From contig JAJXTB010000079.1 of NCBI GenBank assembly GCA_021784205.1, positions 1 to 13,358 of the forward strand: a stretch of DNA of 13,358 nucleotides, in the 5' to 3' direction. Of this stretch, positions 6,747-13,358 are shown piece after piece (the stretch's first letter is position 1; each line of letters begins with the position of its first letter). The DNA comes from Actinomycetes bacterium (GTDB taxonomy: Bacteria > Actinomycetota > Acidimicrobiia > Acidimicrobiales > RAAP-2). Below the pieces are notes generated by a model, which worked only from the letters and a program-made list of their open reading frames with translations, did not search any database and had not been told where the DNA came from. The position numbers and the translations under genes were made by a program.

Positions 6747-8204
6747 CTATTCGGGGATCAGGTACCAGAGCGGGCGGGCCTTGGCCTTGTAGATGAAGAG
6801 CACGTGGAGCATGTACTTGATCCAGTGCCCCGCGAGACCGATCTCGCCGAAGGTGTCTTTGGTGCTGCGGCCCGTGGCCGGGAATCGCTCGTAGTCCGGC
6901 ACGACCGGGTACATCGTCATCGAGGCCGCGGTGCCGCGGTGCAGCCCCATCCCCGAGGACGCGACGCAGGCCGCACCCATGTCGGCCATGGACGCCTCGC
7001 GCGAACGCGACGTCGGGCCGTTCGTGATCCGATCGACGATGGTGAGCGCCGCGGTCTTGCCCATGACCCCCGACGGCATGCCCGTGCGCGGCGGCGAGGG
7101 CGTGATCACCGTGCCGTTCGTGCTCGAGCGCGGTTGGGAGATCTGGTGGGGCGGGGCGAACGCGATGCCCACGGCGAAGACGTTCGCGAACCGGCTCGAC
7201 TCGTAGGTGCGCGGCCAGTCAGCGGCGCTCCACTCGCCGTAGGGCTTGGCGGTGTAGTTCGCGTCGACCTTCATGAACCCGCTCGGCAAGAACACCTCGC
7301 TCGTGATGTCCTCGCCGGCGCGGTCAAAGGACTTCAAGTCGACGCCGCGGAACGGGGGCAGCAGCATCGCGAAGTCGAAGGGCAGCTCGTTCTTGGACCC
7401 GTCGAGCTGCTCGTAGTGGATGACGCCGGGCTCGACCTGCTCGACGTGAGCCTGGACGACGGCCTTCACCTCGCGCTCGCGGAACAGTGACTCGGTCCAG
7501 AGCTTGCTCGTCGTCTCGAAGCCGTTCTGGGTGAAGACCATCCCGCCGACCCCGAAGTCACCCAACTCGTACTCGTTGGTCAAGTAGGTCACGTCGGCCA
7601 TGTCGCGCACGCCGGCCATGCGAATCTCGTGCTCGACGTTGAAGGTGTACTCGAACGCGGCCCCCTCGCACGTGCAGGTGCCGTGACCAACGCCGACGAC
7701 GATGCGCTGGCGCTGGCCCTGACGCATCTTGGCGATCGCGTCGGCGAGCGCCGACGAGGCCTGCACCGCGTGGGCCGGGGTGCACACCGAGACCGTGTTG
7801 GCGTCGGGTCCGAGGCCGGGCGTGGCGGCGAAGTTCAGCTTGGGCCCGGTCGCGTTGATGAGATAGTCGTAGGTGATCGTGGCGACCTGGTCGAGCCGCT
7901 CGGGGTCGGTGTAGCGCACCGTGACGTAGGGCTGGTCGATCTCGAGCGAACCCTCGGGGTGCAGCTCGGTGGCGAGCGCCTGGTGGAAGGTGATGCCCTT
8001 GCGCTTGTAGATGGGTGCCAGCGGGAAGGTCACGTCCTCGGTGGTCATCTTGCCCACGCCGACCCAGATGTTCGACGGGATCCAGTTCCACTTCGAGTTC
8101 GGCGACACCATCACGATCTCGTGGCCGCGGCCCAAGCGTCGTCGAAGATGCAGCGCTGCGGTGTGACCCGAAATGCCGGCCCCCAAAATAACGACTTTTG
8201 CCAT
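6747..8204 (-). CDS. sqr: Sulfide:quinone oxidoreductase (SQR)
   Basis: 485 residues, an FAD flavoprotein of the disulfide-oxidoreductase fold. The dinucleotide site ILGAGISGHTAAL is near the N-terminus and NATGPKL is at 117-123. Three cysteines match the redox-active set of classical SQRs: Cys141 (VCTPAHAV), Cys179 (CTCEGAAFEY) and Cys413 (AACVASSG). The block SSTNGTVITPSPPRTGMPSG is present, and the C-terminus HWIKYMLHVLFIYKAKARPLW is amphipathic, fitting monotopic membrane binding. SQR oxidises sulfide to a persulfide or polysulfide and passes electrons to the quinone pool. The ATG at 8204 is preferred because AGGGG lies 7 bases upstream; a GTG directly before it (8207) is closer than ideal. 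It is the first gene of an operon under a CstR-type promoter. Confidence 0.92.
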   Translation of the reverse strand: MAKVVILGAGISGHTAALHLRRRLGRGHEIVMVSPNSKWNWIPSNIWVGVGKMTTEDVTFPLAPIYKRKGITFHQALATELHPEGSLEIDQPYVTVRYTDPERLDQVATITYDYLINATGPKLNFAATPGLGPDANTVSVCTPAHAVQASSALADAIAKMRQGQRQRIVVGVGHGTCTCEGAAFEYTFNVEHEIRMAGVRDMADVTYLTNEYELGDFGVGGMVFTQNGFETTSKLWTESLFREREVKAVVQAHVEQVEPGVIHYEQLDGSKNELPFDFAMLLPPFRGVDLKSFDRAGEDITSEVFLPSGFMKVDANYTAKPYGEWSAADWPRTYESSRFANVFAVGIAFAPPHQISQPRSSTNGTVITPSPPRTGMPSGVMGKTAALTIVDRITNGPTSRSREASMADMGAACVASSGMGLHRGTAASMTMYPVVPDYERFPATGRSTKDTFGEIGLAGHWIKYMLHVLFIYKAKARPLWYLIPE

Positions 8205-8259
8205 CACTTCACCCCTTCAACCGTTCCGGCTCGGCACCTCGGCGACGAGGTACCCGTTC

Positions 8260-8288
8260 AGTATACCCCCTGGGGTATCCGAACGCAA
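8260..8288 (-). promoter_or_regulatory. Promoter of the sqr-cstR-persulfide reductase operon
   Basis: On the minus strand TTGCGT (8283-8288) and TATACT (8260-8265) are separated by exactly 17 bases, a good sigma-70/SigA-type arrangement. Transcription would start near 8253, about 50 bases before the sqr ATG. The spacer and the first four bases of the -10 box are covered by the palindrome at 8263-8278, so a bound CstR would block RNA polymerase. Confidence 0.75.
8263..8278. promoter_or_regulatory. CstR/CsoR-type operator O1 overlapping the -10 box
   Basis: ATACCCC-CT-GGGGTAT is a perfect 7-base inverted repeat with a 2-base centre. It matches the G/C-tract palindrome known for CsoR and CstR proteins. 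It lies between the -35 and -10 boxes of the sqr promoter, and a cstR-like gene is in the same operon. Confidence 0.85.
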
Positions 8289-8296
8289 GCGGTGCG

Positions 8297-8313
8297 ATAC
8301 CCCCGCAGGGTAT
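8297..8313. promoter_or_regulatory. Second CstR/CsoR-type operator O2
   Basis: ATACCC-CCGCA-GGGTAT is an inverted repeat of 6-base arms with a 5-base centre, just upstream of the -35 box. It is about 34 bases centre to centre from O1, a little over three helical turns. Its centre is longer and less symmetric than that of O1, so it is probably the weaker site. Confidence 0.7.
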
Positions 8314-8327
8314 TGGGCTTCGGCGTG

Positions 8328-8345
8328 GCGCTCGGGTTCGAGCGC
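8328..8345 (-). terminator. Possible hairpin after the homospermidine synthase gene
   Basis: GCGCTCG and CGAGCGC form a 7-base-pair stem with a 4-base loop, eight bases past the hss stop codon. No T-tract follows on the minus strand, so it is not a canonical intrinsic terminator. It may only protect the 3' end or be chance in GC-rich DNA. Confidence 0.3.
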
Positions 8346-8352
8346 TTCGAGG

Positions 8353-9810
8353 TCAGCGCACGAGGAAGTTCGTGAACTGCCACGGGTCGTCGTGGTCGAG
8401 CTCGCGCCCGGACCAGCGGTCGAACCAGTCGGCGTGCGTCGAGACCGGGTCCCAGTCGATCGGGCCGGACCACGTCGTGCCGACGTAGGGCGTGGCCACC
8501 GCGAGCACGTCGCGCCACGGCAGTTCGTCGGGTACGTGCACGCCCTCGCGCGGGGCGCGCAGCAGCCAGTCGATCGCCCCGAGGATCGACGCGGCGACCT
8601 GCACGGTCGTCGCGCTCTGGTGGGGCGCGACGGCGCGCGCCTCGTCGATGGTGGTGCGCATCCCGGTCCACCACGAGCCGTAGGGGTGGCCCATCAACAG
8701 CACGCCGAGCTCGTCACGGCCCTCGATGATGTCGTCGTTCATGATCCGCTGGACCTCGGGGTAGCGATACTGGGCGCCCTCGAGTTCGACGAAGCTCGCC
8801 CACGCGGCGTCGGTCGGGCAGTAGGCGTAGTGCACCGTCGGCCGGTACAGCGCCTCGCCATCGCGCCAGACGGTCAGGTGGTCACAGATCGTGAACGACT
8901 CGCCGTGGCGGATGACCATGCCGATGATCGGGCCCGACGGCACGACCGAGCGCACGATGGTCTGGTGGGCCATCTGGGCCAGGCAGATCTGGTTCAGGGG
9001 TCCTTCGCCCTCGTGGGTGAGACCGAGTGGCGGGAGTCGCTTCTCGTGGGTCCCCCAGCCCATCTCCGCCGGCGCCACGCCCTCCTCGTAGAACCCGTCG
9101 ACCGACCAGGTGTTGACGAACTCACCGACCCGCTTGGGATCGCGGCTGACCTGGGTGTCGCGCTCGGCGACGTGGATGGCCTTCACGTCAAGGAGCCGGG
9201 CGAGCTCGTTGAACGTCTCGCCCGCGAGGGCCGCCTCGATCTCGCCGCGACGCTCGCTGAGCAGCCCGTCGGCGAGTACCGCCGTCGCGATCTCCACGAG
9301 GGCCTGCTTGACGTAGTGGCTCACGAGACCAGGGTTCGCGCCGTGTTCGACGACGGCCGACGGACCGTCGTTGCTCCCCCAGCGCGCGATCTGGCGACGC
9401 AGCGCCATGTGGCGCCAGTAGAGGGTCCGGTCCTGGGGCGAGACCGCGCCGGGGTCGTCGTAGGGGTCCCACACCTCGACCGAGGTGTTGAGGTAGCGCA
9501 CGTTGTGCTCGCGACACCAGTCGAGCAGTTCGGTTAGTCCGATGTTCCAGGCCAGGTCGATCAAGAGGTCGCCGTCGTCGAGGTACGTCGAGAGGACGGC
9601 GGTGAGGTTCTCAGCGGTGATCGTCACCGTCTCGTAGCGCACGCCACGCTCGATCGAGGACGCGAGGCGCGCCCGGTTGTCGCGGCTCTCGAGCACCGTG
9701 ACGGACTGCGGATCGAGGGGGAAGCGGTCGAGCAGGAGCGGCAGGAGGCACTGGGCCACCGAACCGGCTCCGAGGATGACGACGCGACGGGGCACGTGGA
9801 GTTCGGACAA
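8353..9810 (-). CDS. hss: Homospermidine synthase-like, saccharopine dehydrogenase family
   Basis: 485 residues, close to the ~477 of the Blastochloris viridis enzyme. An N-terminal Rossmann domain has VVILGAGSVAQCLLPLLL (10-27). Family blocks follow: DLAWNIGLTELLDWCREH, YLNTSVEVWDPYDD, EHGANPGLVSHYVKQAL (155-171), FVNTWSVDGFYEEG with Trp235 as the likely counterpart of the active-site tryptophan, and GWGTHEKRLPP (251-261). The family enzyme uses NAD+ to make homospermidine from two putrescines, or spermidine plus putrescine, in the cytosol. The start is TTG at 9810, supported by GAGG 6 bases upstream; no ATG fits. It follows the mycofactocin dehydrogenase by 65 bases and ends just before the CstR operators. 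A carboxynorspermidine-type relative is less likely given the THEKRLP and VNTWS motifs. No polyamine decarboxylase is adjacent. Confidence 0.85.
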   Translation of the reverse strand: MSELHVPRRVVILGAGSVAQCLLPLLLDRFPLDPQSVTVLESRDNRARLASSIERGVRYETVTITAENLTAVLSTYLDDGDLLIDLAWNIGLTELLDWCREHNVRYLNTSVEVWDPYDDPGAVSPQDRTLYWRHMALRRQIARWGSNDGPSAVVEHGANPGLVSHYVKQALVEIATAVLADGLLSERRGEIEAALAGETFNELARLLDVKAIHVAERDTQVSRDPKRVGEFVNTWSVDGFYEEGVAPAEMGWGTHEKRLPPLGLTHEGEGPLNQICLAQMAHQTIVRSVVPSGPIIGMVIRHGESFTICDHLTVWRDGEALYRPTVHYAYCPTDAAWASFVELEGAQYRYPEVQRIMNDDIIEGRDELGVLLMGHPYGSWWTGMRTTIDEARAVAPHQSATTVQVAASILGAIDWLLRAPREGVHVPDELPWRDVLAVATPYVGTTWSGPIDWDPVSTHADWFDRWSGRELDHDDPWQFTNFLVR

Positions 9811-9875
9811 TTAGGACCTCGATTCGTTGGCGGCGGAATTGCCGCGCGAACGACGCTAGTGCAGCGGTGGCCCGT

Positions 9876-10661
9876 CTAGGAAACCGTCATCCCGCCGTCG
9901 ACCGCGACCACCGCGCCGGTCATCGCCGACGACGCCGGTGAGCAGAGCCAGGCGATCGCCGCGGCGACCTCGGTGGGCTCGATGAGCCGGCCAATGGGCT
10001 GTTGATCAGCGAACGCGGTACCCGACTCGAGCCCGTAGACCCGCGCCGACGCCTCGAGCATCGCCGTGCGCGTCGAACCGGGGCTGACCACGTTCGCGCT
10101 GACCCCGTACTCGGCCAGGTCCATGGCGACGGCGCGGATCAGTCCGACGACGGCGTGTTTGGCCGCCGAGTAGGCCGCCAAGTGGAATAACCCCTGGGTG
10201 CCGGCCGCCGAGGCGACCGCGACGATCCGCGGACTGGTCGAGGCGCCGCGCGCAATCAGCACCGGCGCGGCGGCCTCGACGAGGCGGCGGACCCCGAGGA
10301 CGTTGACCGACCACACGGCGTCCCACGCGCCGTCGGTGACCGTCCAGAGCGGCCCGCCCGCGGCGACGACCCCGGCGGCGGCGACGACGGCGTCGAGCGC
10401 GCCGAAGTGGCGCATGGCCGTCTCGACGGCGAGGCCCATGTCGGTCGCGCTGCGCACGTCGCCGACGAGCCCGAGCACCGCGTCACCGTGGCGCGAGACG
10501 ACCGCGTCCAGGTCGGCCGGGCTCGCCATCGGGTAGGGCACGTCGGCGATGTCTCGGCAGCGGTCGACCGCGACGACGCGGTAGCCCTCGTTGACCAGGG
10601 CGTCAACCGTCGCCGCGCCGATGCCGCGTGCGGCTCCCGTGACGACGGCGACGCGGTTCAC
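9876..10661 (-). CDS. Mycofactocin-associated short-chain dehydrogenase/reductase
   Basis: 261 residues. The Rossmann motif TGAARGIG is at 8-15 and AVDRC (31-35) puts an Asp at the end of strand 2, favouring NAD over NADP. Catalytic residues are Asn120, Ser151, Tyr164 and Lys168 (YSAAK). The segment IADVPYPMASPADLDAVV (38-55) is the insertion near the cofactor that marks mycofactocin-type SDRs. In this group NAD is thought to be held tightly and not exchanged, with mycofactocin accepting the hydride. The substrate is probably an alcohol or carbonyl compound but is not evident. The GTG at 10661 overlaps the mftD stop by 4 bases (GTGA), implying translational coupling and supporting a mycofactocin-linked function. 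Confidence 0.88.
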   Translation of the reverse strand: MNRVAVVTGAARGIGAATVDALVNEGYRVVAVDRCRDIADVPYPMASPADLDAVVSRHGDAVLGLVGDVRSATDMGLAVETAMRHFGALDAVVAAAGVVAAGGPLWTVTDGAWDAVWSVNVLGVRRLVEAAAPVLIARGASTSPRIVAVASAAGTQGLFHLAAYSAAKHAVVGLIRAVAMDLAEYGVSANVVSPGSTRTAMLEASARVYGLESGTAFADQQPIGRLIEPTEVAAAIAWLCSPASSAMTGAVVAVDGGMTVS

Positions 10662-11830
10662 GGGTTCACGCTGCGAGTAAAGCCCGGGGGCACGATCACG
10701 TCGGCGCGGGTGAGCTCACCCACGTTCGCTCGCCCGAGCGCGAGCAGCGCCGAATCGATGCCCCCGCGCAGCACGTCGAGCACGTTTTCGACGCCGGCCT
10801 GACCGTTGGCGGCGAGACCCCAGAGGTAGGCGCGCCCGATCATCACCGCGCGCGCGCCGAGGGCGAGCGCCTTGACGACGTCGCTGCCCCGGCGCACCCC
10901 CCCGTCGAGCAGGACCTCGACGTCGGCGCCGACGGCGTCGGCGACCGCGGGCAGCCAGCGGATGGCCGCGGGGGTCCCGTCGAGGTTGTTGCCACCGTGA
11001 TTGGACACCGACAGCGCGCTCGCCCCCGCGTCGACGACGCGCTTGGCGTCATCCACCCGGCTGATTCCCTTGACCATGAACGGCCCGTCCCACTGGCTGC
11101 GCAGCCACGCCACGTCGGCCCAGCTGGCCGGCGCACTCTGCAGCCACTCGCCGTAGGCCCCGAAGAACGTGGGGGCCGCGGCGCCGGGTTCGGCCATGTT
11201 GGGCGTCGTGAGTTCGGGCACGTGACCGGTCTTGAGGTACGACCAGGTCCACCGGGGCCGAGCGATCGCCTCGGGGGCGAGGCGAAGCATGGCGCGCAGG
11301 TCCATGCGCTCGGGTATCCAGGGACTGCCCCAGTCGCGTCCCGTCGCGAAGGACCAGTCGAGCGTGAGGATGATCCCGACGGCGCCGGCAGCCCGGGCGC
11401 GCTCCAGGCGCCGGACCATCGTCTCGCGCGAACCCGACCAGTACAGCTGGAACAGGACCGGGGCGTTCTCGGCCGTGACGGCCTCGAGCGGCTGACTGGA
11501 AAAGGAGCTGAGCCCCATCGCGACGCCCCGGCTGGCGGCGGCGCGCGCGACGGCGACCTCCCCCTCGGGCAGCACGGCCTGGACCCCGGTCGGTGAGAGG
11601 AGGACCGGCATCGAGATCGTCTGTCCGAGCACCGTGGTCGTCTGATCGCGTTGGTGCGCGAGCCCCGCGACGTGGGGGGCGAATCCGAGTTCGTCGAAGG
11701 CCGCGAGGTTGTCACTGGCCGTGAGGCCCCGCTCGGAGCCGGCGATGATCGCCGCGTAGACCGACCGCGGGAGGCGTCGCTCGGCCCGTCGCTGCGCGAC
11801 GGCGACGGTCTCGAACCACTTGTTTGTCAC
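10658..11830 (-). CDS. mftD: MftD, mycofactocin FMN-dependent alpha-hydroxy-acid dehydrogenase-like deaminase
   Basis: 390 residues, a TIM-barrel enzyme of the lactate dehydrogenase/glycolate oxidase family. FMN-site elements include MPVLLSPTG (74-82), MVKGI with Lys254, and LLDGGVRRG (307-315). Catalytic His278 sits in SVSNHGGNNLDG (275-286), where NN replaces the usual R-Q; this is characteristic of MftD. In the known pathway MftD oxidatively deaminates the cyclised Val-Tyr product AHDP to premycofactocin, creating the redox-active dicarbonyl. The GTG at 11830 is chosen for the G-run GGGGGG 5 bases upstream and for alignment length; the frame's extension to 12184 lies antisense-like over mftC. 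It starts 25 bases after mftC and overlaps the SDR gene by 4 bases. Confidence 0.93.
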   Translation of the reverse strand: MTNKWFETVAVAQRRAERRLPRSVYAAIIAGSERGLTASDNLAAFDELGFAPHVAGLAHQRDQTTTVLGQTISMPVLLSPTGVQAVLPEGEVAVARAAASRGVAMGLSSFSSQPLEAVTAENAPVLFQLYWSGSRETMVRRLERARAAGAVGIILTLDWSFATGRDWGSPWIPERMDLRAMLRLAPEAIARPRWTWSYLKTGHVPELTTPNMAEPGAAAPTFFGAYGEWLQSAPASWADVAWLRSQWDGPFMVKGISRVDDAKRVVDAGASALSVSNHGGNNLDGTPAAIRWLPAVADAVGADVEVLLDGGVRRGSDVVKALALGARAVMIGRAYLWGLAANGQAGVENVLDVLRGGIDSALLALGRANVGELTRADVIVPPGFTRSVNP

Positions 11831-11855
11831 GTCGTCCCCCCGACTCGAGTCGAGA

Positions 11856-12983
11856 CTATCCGAGCCGCTCGTGGTGGGGACGCACGACGGCGCGCACGCG
11901 CGAGTGGTCCGGGGCCGGCCGGGGCCGGATCGACACCGCGTGGCTCGCGAGGGCCTGCTCGCCGAGACCGAAGACGCACTCGGGGTCGGGGTCATCGAGT
12001 TCCAGACCGGTGAAGAACTTCGCCGCCAGGCAGCCACCGCGACACGCGTCGTAGGAACCGCAGGCCGAGCACGCGCCCGCGCTGCCGGGTTCGCGCAGCG
12101 AGGTGAAGAGTTCGCTGTCGCGCCAGAGCGCCGCGAAGCCACGGTCGCGGATCGTGCCGGCTCGAAAACGCTCGTGGATGACAAAGGGGCAGGCGTACAC
12201 GTCGCCGACGGGGTCCACCAGACAGACCACCCGCCCCGCCCCGCAGAGATTGAGTCCGTCGAGCGGTGCGCCGAGTGGCGAGAGGTGAAAGAACGAGTCG
12301 CCGGTGAGTACCCGAGGGTGCGCGACCAGCCAGTGATAGAGCGTCCGGTTCTGTTCGCGCGTGGGGTGCAGGTCGGCCCACGAATCCACCCCGCGCCCCG
12401 AGGGTCGCAGTCGGGTCAGGCGCAACTGGGCGCCGTAGTGCGCGGCGATCGCGGCGAAGTCGTCGAGCTGGGACACGTTCTCGCTCGTCACGACGACCGA
12501 GATCTTGAACTCGCCGAAGTCCGCGTCGGCGAGGTGCTCCATGGCCCGACGCGCCGCGGCGTAGCTGCCGGCGCCGCGCAGCCGGTCGTTGGTGGCCGCG
12601 TCGGCACCGTCGAGGGAGACCTGAACGTCGAGGTAGTCCATCGCCGCGAGACGACGAGCCGCGCCGGCGTCCAGGCGCGTGCCGTTGGTCGAGAACTTGA
12701 CGCCCACCCCCTGGTCGACGGCGTAGCCGATGAGCTCGTAGAAATCTCGCCGGATCATCGGCTCGCCGCCGCCGACGTTGATGTAGAAGACCTGCATCGC
12801 GGCCACCTCGTCGATGAAGTCGCGGGCCTCCTGGGTCGTCAGTTCACGAGGGTCGCGCCGACCCGAGGCCGAGAGACAGTGCGAACACGACATGTTGCAC
12901 GCGTAGGTGAGTTCCCAGGTCAGACAGATCGGCGCGTCGAGCCCTCGCTCGAAGCGGCTGCGCAACGTCGAGTCAGCGCCCAC
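11856..12983 (-). CDS. mftC: MftC, radical SAM/SPASM mycofactocin maturase
   Basis: 375 residues. The radical SAM cluster motif CNMSCSHC has Cys29, Cys33 and Cys36, and GGGEP is at 71-75 for SAM binding. The C-terminal SPASM region has cysteines at 247, 254, 265, 305, 308, 314, 318 and 336, enough for two auxiliary Fe-S clusters. In the known pathway MftC decarboxylates the C-terminal tyrosine of MftA and then links it to the preceding valine. The GTG at 12983 is chosen because GGAG lies 7 bases upstream and the family's N-terminal APICLTWELTYAC begins shortly after. The open frame to 13109 is an out-of-frame reading of mftB. The gene overlaps the mftB end by 11 bases. Confidence 0.95.
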   Translation of the reverse strand: MGADSTLRSRFERGLDAPICLTWELTYACNMSCSHCLSASGRRDPRELTTQEARDFIDEVAAMQVFYINVGGGEPMIRRDFYELIGYAVDQGVGVKFSTNGTRLDAGAARRLAAMDYLDVQVSLDGADAATNDRLRGAGSYAAARRAMEHLADADFGEFKISVVVTSENVSQLDDFAAIAAHYGAQLRLTRLRPSGRGVDSWADLHPTREQNRTLYHWLVAHPRVLTGDSFFHLSPLGAPLDGLNLCGAGRVVCLVDPVGDVYACPFVIHERFRAGTIRDRGFAALWRDSELFTSLREPGSAGACSACGSYDACRGGCLAAKFFTGLELDDPDPECVFGLGEQALASHAVSIRPRPAPDHSRVRAVVRPHHERLG

Positions 12984-13251
12984 TGAGGATCTCCGACCGG
13001 GCGAGGGACGCGAGCGCGTTCGCGAAGCGATCGCGCTCGCCGGGTTCGACCAACGCGCCGAGCGCATCGTCCACGGTGTCGTAGTCGTCGAGTCGGCGCA
13101 GCACGTCAACGAGCACGGGCGACTTCACGAACACGAGACGGCGCGTGCCGTGATGGTACGCGAGCGCGCCGAAGGACTCCTCGCGCAGTGACACCGCGTC
13201 GCTGAGCGACCAGTGCCCGCTGCGCGCGAATGGCCGAGGAACGTCGGCCAC
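12973..13251 (-). CDS. mftB: MftB, mycofactocin peptide chaperone
   Basis: 92 residues from a GTG at 13251. The block SLREESFGALAYHHGTRRLVFV (21-42) is the MftB signature, and the rest is a small winged-helix-like RRE fold related to PqqD. MftB binds the MftA precursor and presents it to MftC. The frame stays open to 13332, but residues upstream of the GTG are an out-of-frame reading of mftA. The GTG lies 4 bases after the mftA stop with no strong ribosome site, so it probably relies on coupling to mftA translation. The 3' end overlaps mftC by 11 bases. Confidence 0.9.
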   Translation of the reverse strand: MADVPRPFARSGHWSLSDAVSLREESFGALAYHHGTRRLVFVKSPVLVDVLRRLDDYDTVDDALGALVEPGERDRFANALASLARSEILSGR

Positions 13252-13255
13252 GGAT

Positions 13256-13358
13256 TTAGTAGACGCCGCAGAGACCGTCGATGGACACCTCTTCGACGAG
13301 CAGGTCATCGACCTCCTCGGCGTCCACGTCATCGAATTCGATCACAGTCTCGGTCGGC
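13256..13358 (-). CDS. mftA: MftA, mycofactocin precursor peptide (5' end at or beyond right edge)
   Basis: The minus strand from the right edge reads 33 codons ending in TAA at 13256. The peptide is acidic and ends LVEEVSIDGLCGVY, the invariant MftA tail. The last two residues, Val-Tyr, become mycofactocin after MftC, MftE and MftD act; MftF then glycosylates the product. The start could be a GTG at 13345, giving a 29-residue peptide like that of M. tuberculosis, or a codon just outside the window. It is too short for ordinary gene finding, and identification rests on the tail and on mftB directly downstream. Confidence 0.95.
   Translation of the reverse strand, partial: PTETVIEFDDVDAEEVDDLLVEEVSIDGLCGVY

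Noticed and set aside
8173..9537. 454-codon plus-strand open frame over hss
   Set aside because: Antisense to a clear homospermidine synthase. It also runs through the CstR operators and promoter, and its composition is the usual Arg/Val/Asp-rich shadow.
9825..9852. Imperfect hairpin between the SDR gene and hss (GCGGC/GCCGC, loop GGAATT)
   Set aside because: Only five continuous base pairs, no T-tract, and bulges in the outer stem. Chance is likely in GC-rich DNA, so I do not call a terminator.
11831..12184. N-terminal extension of mftD
   Set aside because: The extension reads Ser/Arg-rich sequence inside mftC. The family length and a G-rich ribosome site support the GTG at 11830.
1..13358. 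CRISPR, tRNA, rRNA, insertion sequence or phage signals
   Set aside because: No repeat-spacer array, cloverleaf, transposase motif or terminal inverted repeats were seen on either strand.

Overview
The window is GC-rich and coding-dense. Every gene I can support lies on the minus strand, so it reads biologically from right to left. GTG and TTG starts are frequent and several genes overlap by a few bases, giving compact operons. A mycofactocin cluster together with a high-GC genome points to an actinobacterium. A lineage such as Acidimicrobiia would fit, but the sequence alone does not fix the taxon. I saw no rRNA, tRNA, CRISPR array, transposase or integrase, and no gene-free stretch longer than 300 bases.

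Right part (about 9876-13358): a mycofactocin locus in the order mftA (precursor peptide, cut by the right edge), mftB (peptide-binding chaperone), mftC (radical SAM/SPASM maturase), mftD (FMN-dependent deaminase) and an NAD-binding short-chain dehydrogenase of the mycofactocin-associated kind. mftE (peptidase), mftF (glycosyltransferase) and mftG are not downstream in this window.

Next (8353-9810): a homospermidine synthase-like gene, after a 65-base gap.

Middle (3602-8313): a sulfide/persulfide operon. A promoter (TTGCGT, 17 bases, TATACT) overlaps an ATACCCC/GGGGTAT palindrome, and a second palindrome lies just upstream. The genes are sulfide:quinone oxidoreductase, an uncatalogued 48-residue ORF, a CstR-like persulfide sensor (two cysteines, copper-site histidine absent), a CoA-disulfide/persulfide reductase fused to a rhodanese, a 56-residue Cys-rich protein and a class I methyltransferase.

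Left part (1-3528): cydA, cydB and cydD (the last cut by the left edge), encoding cytochrome bd quinol oxidase and the first half of its CydDC assembly exporter. Cytochrome bd is known to be less sensitive to sulfide than haem-copper oxidases. The layout therefore suggests a complete electron path: sulfide to quinone by SQR, then quinol to oxygen by cytochrome bd, with persulfide products sensed by CstR and handled by the reductase-rhodanese. That linkage is inference from gene order.
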